Shown piece by piece: positions 1 to 4,587 of a stretch of DNA of 8,889 bases. The DNA lies in contig PLHN01000114.1 of the NCBI GenBank assembly GCA_003139975.1, forward strand, positions 1 through 8,889. Reading direction: 5' to 3'. How positions within the stretch are numbered: the first letter of the stretch is position 1; every line of letters starts with the position of its first letter. The stretch comes from Acidobacteriaceae bacterium (GTDB lineage Bacteria; Acidobacteriota; Terriglobia; Terriglobales; Acidobacteriaceae). Made by a program: the position numbers and the translations under genes. Below the pieces are notes generated by a model, which saw only the letters and a program-made list of their open reading frames with translations, searched no databases and was not told the DNA's origin.

Positions 1-1508
1 CGCGCCGCATCCGCGAACAAAAAGTCTTCTCGGTAGTCCTCCCCTTCAACGCCACGCTCGCCGAGATTCGCAGCTACTCGCCCGTCGGCATCGTCCTCTC
101 CGGAGGCCCGTCGTCCGTCTACGACAAGGGCGCGCCGCACGCCGACAAAAAAGTTTTCGAACTCGGAGTCCCCGTGCTCGGCATCTGCTACGGCCTCCAA
201 TTCATGGTCTACGCCCTCGGAGGCAAAGTCCGTCCCGCGGCCAAGCGCGAATACGGCCACGCCAACGTCGATCTTCAAGTTGCCGACTCGCAACTCTTCC
301 ACGGCCTGCCCAAGTCACTAGCCGTCTGGATGTCCCACGGCGATTCCGCCGACGAACTCCCCGCCGGATTCCGCCTCACAGCCAAGACGCCGGATGCTGC
401 GGCCGCCATCGAAAATCCCGAGCGCAGAATGTGGGCCGTGCAGTTCCATCCCGAGGTTCATCACACCCCGCTCGGCAAAGACATCCTGCGCAACTTCGCC
501 CTCAACATCTGCGGAGCCACTCCCACCTGGACCGGCCAGCACTTCATCGACGCAACCGTAGCGCAGGTGCGAGAGCAGGTCGGCAAAGGCCGCGCCATCT
601 GCGCTCTTTCCGGCGGTGTCGATTCGTCAGTAGCGGCGGTTCTAGTCGATCGCGCCATGCGCGACGATTCAGGAAAAACGCGCCTCACCTGCGTCTTCGT
701 CGACAACGGCGTCCTCCGCAAAAACGAATTCCAGAAAGTCCAGCAGAACCTGCGCGACAAACTCGGCCTGCACATCGTCGCCGTCGATGCCACCGACCGC
801 TTCATGAAGAAACTAGCAGGCGTCACCGAGCCCGAGAAGAAGCGCAAAATCATCGGCAACGAGTTCATCAAGGTCTTCGAAAAAGAGGCGCGCCGAATTG
901 AGAAAGAAGAGGGCCACGTTAAGTGGCTCGTCCAGGGCACTCTCTATCCCGACGTCATCGAATCGCGCTCCGTGCGCGGCCCCTCCGAGGTCATCAAGTC
1001 GCACCACAACGTCGGAGGCCTGCCCGCAAAAATGAAGCTCAAGCTGATCGAGCCGCTCAAAGACTTATTCAAGGATGAAGTCCGCCGCATCGGCCGCGAC
1101 CTCGGCATGCCCGAAGACATCCTGCAGCGCCAGCCCTTCCCCGGCCCCGGCCTGGCCGTGCGCATCTTGGGTGAAGTAACTAAAGCACGCGCCGACCTGC
1201 TCCGCGAGTGCGACGATGTCGTCGTCACCGAAATCAAAAAAGCCGGCCTCTACCACAAAATCTGGCAATCCTTCGCCGTGCTCCTCCCCGTAATGTCCGT
1301 CGGAGTCATGGGCGACCAGCGCACCTACGCCTACACCTGCGCCATCCGAGCCGTCCACTCCGAAGACGGCATGACCGCCGACTGGGTCCCCCTCCCCCAC
1401 GAAGTCCTGAAGACAATTTCAAACCGCATAGTAAACGAAGTCCGCGGCGTGAACCGCGTAGTTTACGACGTAACTTCGAAACCTCCCGGCACGATCGAGT
1501 GGGAGTAG
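1..1508 (+). CDS. guaA: GMP synthase (glutamine-hydrolysing), 5'-truncated by window edge
   Basis: Converts XMP to GMP using ATP and glutamine-derived ammonia, the last step of GMP synthesis in the cytosol. The frame is open from base 3, and the GTG at 174 is an internal valine, not the start. The visible protein has about 501 residues. By alignment from memory to E. coli GuaA (nucleophile Cys86), about 24 N-terminal residues lie outside the window. Domains in order: class I glutamine amidotransferase with the nucleophile in GICYG (Cys codon at 186) and the His-Glu pair in QFHPEV; ATP-pyrophosphatase with the P-loop LSGGVDSSV (P-loop residues at 609-629); then the dimerisation domain with QPFPGPGLAVRILGEV and the family-typical C-terminus KPPGTIEWE. 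Codon use is strongly C-ending. No upstream neighbour is visible. The gene is convergent with the restriction gene at 1721-2602. Confidence 0.97.
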   Translation, partial: RRIREQKVFSVVLPFNATLAEIRSYSPVGIVLSGGPSSVYDKGAPHADKKVFELGVPVLGICYGLQFMVYALGGKVRPAAKREYGHANVDLQVADSQLFHGLPKSLAVWMSHGDSADELPAGFRLTAKTPDAAAAIENPERRMWAVQFHPEVHHTPLGKDILRNFALNICGATPTWTGQHFIDATVAQVREQVGKGRAICALSGGVDSSVAAVLVDRAMRDDSGKTRLTCVFVDNGVLRKNEFQKVQQNLRDKLGLHIVAVDATDRFMKKLAGVTEPEKKRKIIGNEFIKVFEKEARRIEKEEGHVKWLVQGTLYPDVIESRSVRGPSEVIKSHHNVGGLPAKMKLKLIEPLKDLFKDEVRRIGRDLGMPEDILQRQPFPGPGLAVRILGEVTKARADLLRECDDVVVTEIKKAGLYHKIWQSFAVLLPVMSVGVMGDQRTYAYTCAIRAVHSEDGMTADWVPLPHEVLKTISNRIVNEVRGVNRVVYDVTSKPPGTIEWE

Positions 1509-1550
1509 GAGAACAACTCTCAGTTGTCAGTTCTCGTTAAGACCTTCGGC

Positions 1551-1584
1551 TGTCATTCTGAGGGAAGCGAAGGACCTATGCATC
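1551..1584 (+). repeat. Dispersed GTCATTCnGAG-type intergenic repeat, copy 1
   Basis: This non-coding stretch begins GTCATTCTGAGGGAAGCGA. The reverse complement of 6341-6372 begins with nearly the same string (GTCATTCCGAGCGAAGCGA), so the window has two copies in opposite orientation. Both sit between genes. I associate this wording with intergenic regions of acidobacterial genomes (from memory). Function unknown. Just before it, at 1513-1527, is a small perfect hairpin (ACAACT, 3-nt loop, AGTTGT) directly after the guaA stop. Confidence 0.5.
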
Positions 1585-1613
1585 TTGCCACTCGAGGCAC
1601 AGGCCGAGGGTGC

Positions 1614-1640
1614 CCCACCCTTCGTTTTTTGAAGGGTGGG
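1614..1640. terminator. 10-bp perfect hairpin between convergent guaA and mrr
   Basis: The left arm CCCACCCTTC (1614-1623) and right arm GAAGGGTGGG (1631-1640) pair perfectly around the 7-nt loop GTTTTTT. It lies between two convergent genes, where a bidirectional terminator would be expected. No U-tract follows on either strand, so termination is unproven. It is preceded by GGGTGCCCCA, the same lead-in as the hairpin at 2671, so it may instead belong to a dispersed hairpin repeat family. Confidence 0.45.
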
Positions 1641-1720
1641 ATTCCACTGCCGCCAGCCGCTTTGGGATTTTGCTTACAGTTGGGACTGACGCGAAGTCTG
1701 GGCTGAACCGCCGATATCGA

Positions 1721-2602
1721 CTATCTCTTGAATTCCTCAAAGAATGGTTTGTCGATTTCAAAAGTCTTCAGCGGCTTGAGCCCAAACTCAAGTTCCCTGA
1801 ACATTTCGACAAGCTTCTCCCCATCAATTAACTCAAGGGGCGGGACGCCGTCCCGGGAAGCCTCTCGGCGAGCTTCGGCCGTGAAGGTGCCAGTGGTAAT
1901 GATGATGCCTTTATCCGCACGACCAGACATGGCCCCTCGAAAATCCCGTACCTGGGACGGAGAGACGGACCCTGTGTAACGTTTGCACTGAAACAGGACC
2001 TTAAACGAAACAAGCGGATTAACTTGAAGAGTGCCGTATCCGTCGATGCCACCGTCACCGCTTCGGCCTGTAACCACGACTTGGACAAAACCCGCTTCCC
2101 GGAGTAGACGCTGCGACAACCGCTCAAAACCTTCAGCTGGAAGTGCGCGAAGCGTGGTAATAAGTTGCGTCTGTAGGTCTGTGACGGTTTCGGACTCTTC
2201 CTCCGTCGGGGGACTGCTTTCTATGAGATCCGACTTTTTGCGACGCTCCTCTTCAAAGACGCGAACCCATCTTCGACGAATCTCGCGTGCTTGTTCGAGC
2301 GAGAGCTTTGTTGACCGACCTCGTTCTGTGAGACTCCAGACGCCACGCTTTGATGAATCGAGAAGCCCCTCACGGACGAGGTAGAACCGCGCCCAAGCCA
2401 CTTGGTTCCGAAAACGCGACTCCCCAGACGGAAGGGTCTCGTTCTGAAGCTCGTCGGGAAGATTAAGGTCAAGCGCGATGCGCTCGACAACCTCGTCGGG
2501 CGTACCTGATCCGCCCAGAGTGCGCAAGGCCTCCAGCAGGGGTCCGAAGTAATGGAGGAACCGAGCTCCTTCTTCCTTCTTCACACCCGCCGTGGCTTTC
2601 AT
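1721..2602 (-). CDS. mrr: Mrr-type restriction endonuclease
   Basis: The 293-residue protein has two regions. Residues 1-120 resemble the Mrr N-terminal winged-helix domain (FLHYFGPLLEALRTLGGSGTP, then VWSLTERGRS near 88-97). Residues about 145-275 form the Mrr catalytic domain: GFERLSQRLLREAGF, GRSGDGGIDGYG (Asp187) and FQCKRYTG (Gln205, Lys207), the PD-(D/E)xK-type core, followed by DKGIIITTGTFTAEAR. I chose the ATG at 2602 because homology starts there. The frame stays open to 2893, but that extension lies over a hairpin repeat and antisense to transposase debris. No Shine-Dalgarno is visible. No methyltransferase lies next to it, which fits a stand-alone Mrr/type IV enzyme that cuts modified foreign DNA, although the actual substrate specificity cannot be read from sequence. 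Confidence 0.88.
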   Translation of the reverse strand: MKATAGVKKEEGARFLHYFGPLLEALRTLGGSGTPDEVVERIALDLNLPDELQNETLPSGESRFRNQVAWARFYLVREGLLDSSKRGVWSLTERGRSTKLSLEQAREIRRRWVRVFEEERRKKSDLIESSPPTEEESETVTDLQTQLITTLRALPAEGFERLSQRLLREAGFVQVVVTGRSGDGGIDGYGTLQVNPLVSFKVLFQCKRYTGSVSPSQVRDFRGAMSGRADKGIIITTGTFTAEARREASRDGVPPLELIDGEKLVEMFRELEFGLKPLKTFEIDKPFFEEFKR

Positions 2603-2608
2603 GCCGCT

Positions 2609-2614
2609 ATTGTA
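2609..2614 (-). promoter_or_regulatory. Possible -10 box for mrr (leaderless start)
   Basis: On the minus strand TACAAT ends 6 nt before the chosen mrr ATG at 2602, which would put transcription initiation at or next to the start codon. That would explain the missing ribosome binding site. No convincing -35 box is present, so this is weak. Confidence 0.3.
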
Positions 2615-2670
2615 CGCCGCGCGCCCAGGAAAGCTGCGCCCGGATATCCCCGCTCCGTCCCTCGCGGGGT

Positions 2671-2703
2671 GCCCCATGTCTCGCGGGTTTCGAGACATGG
2701 GGC
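2671..2703. repeat. 13-bp perfect inverted repeat, REP-like hairpin
   Basis: The left arm GCCCCATGTCTCG (2671-2683) pairs exactly with CGAGACATGGGGC (2691-2703) around a 7-nt loop (CGGGTTT). It lies about 90 bp upstream of a RAYT transposase remnant. RAYT enzymes are known to mobilise REP hairpins that carry a short 5' tag, and here GGTG precedes the left arm. The loop size and the lead-in GGGTGCCCCA are shared with the hairpin at 1614. No U-tract follows, so a terminator role is less likely. Confidence 0.55.
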
Positions 2704-2791
2704 CTTCGCTCGCACTAACTCGGACATTCGTCACCATTTCCGAGTGCTTCCAGTCACCGCAAAACCTGCTTACGCCCCTTAATCTCACGTC

Positions 2792-2977
2792 ATGCCCTGG
2801 GGTCTCAAACGCTATTACGGCACCGGAGACCTCCACTTCATTACATGCAGTTGCTACCAGCGGCGTCCCTTGCTTGGTACCCGGCACCGGCACGATTTGT
2901 TTCTCACGGTATTAGAACAGGTGCAGCGCCGCTACCAATTTGTCGTCGTCGGATATGTGGTCATGCCCGAGCACTTC
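2792..2977 (+). pseudogene. Truncated REP-associated tyrosine transposase (RAYT, IS200-like Y1 family)
   Basis: The frame from ATG 2792 reads GLKRYYGTGDLHFITCSCYQ, then RRPLLGT, LEQVQRRYQFVVVGYVVMPEH, the N-terminal half of a Y1_Tnp/RAYT protein. Full-length members are roughly 150-190 residues and continue MPxHxHLL (the HUH motif) and later a catalytic Tyr. Here resemblance stops at MPEHF (codons 60-62), so the second His, the Tyr region and the whole C-terminus are missing. The frame then runs through unrelated sequence to 3094, into a terminator hairpin. It cannot be an active transposase. I saw no C-terminal half farther on. The end coordinate marks where resemblance ends. Confidence 0.75.
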
Positions 2978-3036
2978 TCTCGCGCCGATATTCTCTTCTC
3001 GTTGCATGGCATAGCCGTCGTCATCCCCATAAGACC

Positions 3037-3063
3037 AAAAAGCCCCGCGCGAGCGCGGGGCTT
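3037..3063 (-). terminator. Rho-independent terminator (distal) on the minus strand
   Basis: AAGCCCCGCG (3040-3049) and CGCGGGGCTT (3054-3063) form a perfect 10-bp stem with a 4-nt loop. Read on the minus strand the stem runs into a five-T tract (3037-3041). It is the second of two terminators downstream of the tRNA-like gene at 3236-3324. Confidence 0.75.
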
Positions 3064-3133
3064 GGACACGTCTGCGAAACTATTATCAGCGTAGAGCAGC
3101 GCTTCCTTCGGTCAACTCATGAACCACAAATTC

Positions 3134-3158
3134 AAAAGCCCCGCTGGTCAGGCGGGGC
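3134..3158 (-). terminator. Rho-independent terminator (proximal) on the minus strand
   Basis: GCCCCGC (3138-3144) pairs with GCGGGGC (3152-3158) around a 7-nt loop. On the minus strand it is followed by TTTT (3134-3137). It lies about 80 nt past the tRNA-like gene, so it would end that transcript or a short RNA starting near 3194. Confidence 0.7.
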
Positions 3159-3200
3159 CTGCTACGTTACCAGTTGGTACGCCACCTATCAAGCATTCTT

Positions 3201-3206
3201 ATTATA
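3201..3206 (-). promoter_or_regulatory. Perfect TATAAT between tRNA-like gene and terminators
   Basis: The minus strand carries an exact TATAAT about 30 nt beyond the 3' end of the tRNA-like gene. The hexamer 17 nt upstream (TGCTCG) is a poor -35. If active, it would start a transcript of about 60 nt ending at the proximal terminator. A consensus -10 alone is weak evidence. Confidence 0.25.
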
Positions 3207-3235
3207 CCGCCGAATTCTTGTGCCGAGCAGCCGTG

Positions 3236-3324
3236 CGGAGGACGACGGACTCGAACCGTAATGGCTGACCTAGCCACTCGACCACTTGAAAGGCGGCGTC
3301 CAGTACCCACTGGCAACGTCCTCC
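3236..3324 (-). tRNA. Non-canonical 8/4 class II tRNA (allo-tRNA type), anticodon UUC
   Basis: The minus-strand RNA of 89 nt (residue 1 = base 3324) folds fully. Acceptor GGAGGACG (1-8) pairs with CGTCCTCC (81-88), 8 of 8. The D-arm is CCAGT, tetraloop GGGT, ACTGG (12-25). The anticodon stem GCCGC/GTGGT (28-32/40-44, two G-U pairs) closes the 7-nt loop CTTTCAA, giving anticodon TTC. The variable arm GTGGCT/AGCCAT (48-53/59-64) has a 5-nt loop. The T-arm ACGG, TTCGAGT, CCGT (66-80) has a 4-bp stem abutting the acceptor; a fifth pair would be T65-C81, which cannot form. Acceptor 8 plus T-stem 4 is the published allo-tRNA architecture known from Acidobacteria. G at the discriminator (residue 89) and a long variable arm are serine-tRNA traits, yet UUC reads Glu codons. 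It is followed by CA, so a full CCA is not encoded. The long D-stem with a tetraloop recalls tRNA-Sec. It may be functional, a suppressor, a regulatory RNA, or decayed. Confidence 0.8.
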
Positions 3325-3465
3325 AGACGCAACCTACCCAACTCCAGTATTCTTCGCGTTTTAGCAGGGCGCAATTCCACGAAAGTAGTTACTCAACATG
3401 GAGACCCGGGAGTTTCATTTCGGGAAAAACAGGCAGGGATGTCGCCTCAAAATCAGAAAATTAAC

Positions 3466-3560
3466 TTGACATCAAATGCCTCAAACGACAATCTGTCGAC
3501 AGAGTGCCTTGCACTACGGATTTTCCGATGGCCCCGCGTTTTCGCGGGGCCATCGTTATT
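3466..3560 (+). ncRNA. Possible short plus-strand transcript ending in a 13-bp hairpin
   Basis: A perfect TTGACA (3466-3471) is followed 17 nt later by a poor -10 (CAATCT, 3489-3494). A 10-bp palindrome CTGTCGACAG (3493-3502) sits at the expected start. At 3526-3555 a perfect 13-bp hairpin (CGATGGCCCCGCG and its complement, loop TTTT) is followed by TTATTT. Together these could make an RNA of about 60 nt. No coding signal is visible. The hairpin alone may simply serve the vapC 3' end, 11 nt away on the other strand. Confidence 0.25.
3526..3555. terminator. 13-bp hairpin just past the vapC stop
   Basis: The arms 3526-3538 and 3543-3555 are perfectly complementary with a TTTT loop. On the plus strand TTATTT follows. 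On the minus strand, the direction of vapC, no T-run follows. Probably a transcription terminator separating vapBC from the accessory strip to the left. Confidence 0.55.
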
Positions 3561-3566
3561 TACCCC

Positions 3567-3962
3567 TCACGCCTTCACCACCTGCAACCCCAACACCTTC
3601 TCGAACGGATCGAAGTCGTGATCGCGGTGCAGAAGCTGATTCCCGGTTAGCAGACAGAACGTAGCGATCCAGCAGTCCACAGTTTTTCGAACAGTGTGCC
3701 CACGCTGGCGCAGGGTGCGGTAGTTCGACGCGGCTGCGAAAGCGTTTTCAGCACCCCCCGTCGAAAAAACCTCGAAGGCAAGAAGCTGATCTCGCATCCG
3801 TTGAAACTCGCTCGTTTCACGAATGCCCTGGAGCACCTCGCAGAGGATCGTATCGGTAAGACCGATTCGCTGGAGCGGCATTTCTCGGTCAAGCCACTCC
3901 GTTTCTGCATTCGGAGTCCCTCCGAGATAATCAATCCAAACGGTCGTGTCCACGATCACCAT
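3567..3962 (-). CDS. vapC: VapC-type PIN-domain toxin ribonuclease
   Basis: The 131-residue PIN-domain protein has the usual VapC length. The conserved acidic residues are in place: Asp5 in [13 protein letters not shown], Glu42 in ILCEVLQGI, Asp96 in [10 protein letters not shown] and Asp114/Asp116 in [10 protein letters not shown]. These bind Mg2+ for RNA cleavage, commonly of tRNA or rRNA in this family. The exact target cannot be predicted. The gene lies 35 nt after vapB on the same strand, a standard antitoxin-toxin operon. The start region is repeated in tandem upstream (3949-3990). The ATG at 3962 is the only copy whose frame continues into the PIN domain. Confidence 0.92.
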   Translation of the reverse strand: MVIVDTTVWIDYLGGTPNAETEWLDREMPLQRIGLTDTILCEVLQGIRETSEFQRMRDQLLAFEVFSTGGAENAFAAASNYRTLRQRGHTVRKTVDCWIATFCLLTGNQLLHRDHDFDPFEKVLGLQVVKA

Positions 3963-3990
3963 TCAAAGATCACCATGCGAAGATCACCAT
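3949..3990 (-). repeat. Three tandem 14-bp copies of the vapC start region
   Basis: Read on the minus strand, ATGGTGATC occurs at 3990, 3976 and 3962 with an exact 14-nt period. Each adjacent pair of units matches at 12 of 14 positions. The first two ATGs open 6-codon frames (MVIFAW and MVIFEW) that end in TGA overlapping the next unit; the third is the true vapC start. The GGTGA within each copy lies 7 nt before the next ATG and could act as its Shine-Dalgarno. Confidence 0.85.
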
Positions 3991-3997
3991 TCGCGAA

Positions 3998-4201
3998 TTA
4001 CCCGGTATTACGGCCGAGACGGGATTCCTCAAGATTTCCTTCCCACTTCACTTTGCCGCGAAACCGCCGCATGCCAACCTGCGCGCGCGTCTGGATCAAT
4101 AAGCGGAGCCCGGCCTCGACCGTCGCCTTTTTCGTGTCAGTGCCACCGGCTTGCATCGCCTCTCGCATCAAGCTGTCGTCAATGTCAATATTGGTCCGCA
4201 T
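3998..4201 (-). CDS. vapB: VapB-type antitoxin
   Basis: The 67-residue protein begins [20 protein letters not shown], typical of the VapB antitoxin family (short N-terminal DNA-binding strand and helices). It continues [16 protein letters not shown] and ends with a basic, then acidic tail ([13 protein letters not shown]) of the kind that wraps the VapC active site. I chose the ATG at 4201 rather than the upstream in-frame ATG at 4294 because family resemblance begins there and a GGGGGA motif lies about 9 nt upstream. It precedes vapC by 35 nt. Autoregulation by the VapBC complex is the family norm. Confidence 0.88.
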   Translation of the reverse strand: MRTNIDIDDSLMREAMQAGGTDTKKATVEAGLRLLIQTRAQVGMRRFRGKVKWEGNLEESRLGRNTG

Positions 4202-4212
4202 TCCAGTCGTTC

Positions 4213-4253
4213 CCCCAATGTGTAATATTCTCATATTTATGTGTATACGACAA
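4213..4253 (-). promoter_or_regulatory. Probable vapBC promoter/operator region
   Basis: An AT-rich minus-strand stretch upstream of vapB carries TTGTCG (4253-4248), an 18-nt spacer and AATATT, a weak sigma-70 pair. ACACAT occurs twice (in TATACACATA and TTACACATTG) flanking this -10, a possible autoregulatory operator. The match is approximate. Confidence 0.35.
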
Positions 4254-4409
4254 GTGTCGGTGCCGTAGAGTCGGGCCGCTCCCAAACCGGACAACCCCGC
4301 CCCCGCCGTCTCTCAATCCCCGAGCGGCGGAGGATATCACGCGTGTCAAGCCTCGTTTAACCTCCTGGAAATCCCCCAACCCCTTTTCGATTGTTGGCCG
4401 TGCGCGGCT

Positions 4410-4419
4410 TGTACGTACA
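4410..4419. promoter_or_regulatory. TGTA-N2-TACA palindrome, candidate HutC operator 1
   Basis: TGTACGTACA is a perfect 10-bp palindrome matching the TGTA-N2-TACA half-site layout described for HutC, the GntR-family urocanate-responsive repressor of hut operons in Pseudomonas. It lies 168 bp before the hutU start and 67 bp upstream of a second match. No hutC gene is in the window. Confidence 0.5.
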
Positions 4420-4476
4420 CATTTGTGTTCCAAACAATATTTTGTTCGCCCATCGTTCGCCAATTTCCGCCCTGAC

Positions 4477-4486
4477 TGTACATACA
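4477..4486. promoter_or_regulatory. TGTA-N2-TACA palindrome, candidate HutC operator 2
   Basis: TGTACATACA differs from operator 1 only in the two spacer bases and keeps both TGTA and TACA half-sites. It overlaps the most plausible hutU promoter area (CTGACT at 4472 and TATGTA at 4493, both weak matches with short spacing), so a bound repressor could block RNA polymerase. Confidence 0.5.
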
Positions 4487-4501
4487 TATCTTTATGTAAA
4501 C

Positions 4502-4517
4502 TGTTCCACGTGGAACA
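4502..4517. other. parS: parS-like 16-bp palindrome
   Basis: TGTTCCACGTGGAACA is a perfect 16-bp palindrome that fits the bacterial chromosomal parS pattern TGTTnCACGTGnAACA bound by ParB. Such sites nucleate ParB spreading and usually cluster around the replication origin. This one lies 70 bp before hutU, in its untranslated leader. It could instead be an operator for a regulator that prefers CACGTG. A single site cannot distinguish these. Confidence 0.6.
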
Positions 4518-4587
4518 CTCTTGCCACCAGGAGAAAAACAGCAGTCTACGATTGCTGATTCCCTGCCCGGAGAACTACCATATCCTC

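Noticed and set aside
318..1400. Antisense frames within guaA
   Set aside because: Shadows caused by the strong C-ending codon bias. None shows family features.
2603..2893. 97-residue N-terminal extension of the Mrr frame
   Set aside because: It is antisense to the RAYT remnant and crosses a hairpin repeat. Mrr resemblance starts at the ATG at 2602.
3064..3133. GTAGAGCAGCGC and GGTCAACTC strings resembling a second tRNA
   Set aside because: They recall D- and T-arm wording, but no acceptor stem or anticodon arm can be paired around them.
3286..3621. Plus-strand open frames across the tRNA-like gene and 3325-3620
   Set aside because: Low-complexity residue make-up, no ribosome site, and overlap with an RNA gene and the vapC 3' end.
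4433..4446. AACAA-TATT-TTGTT inverted repeat as an operator
   Set aside because: Only 5-bp AT-rich arms. Expected by chance in this AT-rich leader and not repeated nearby.
3946..4587. 214-residue upstream extension of the hutU frame
   Set aside because: It overlaps vapB and the regulatory region, looks non-protein-like (Arg, Pro, Ser-rich), and would be far longer than any urocanase.
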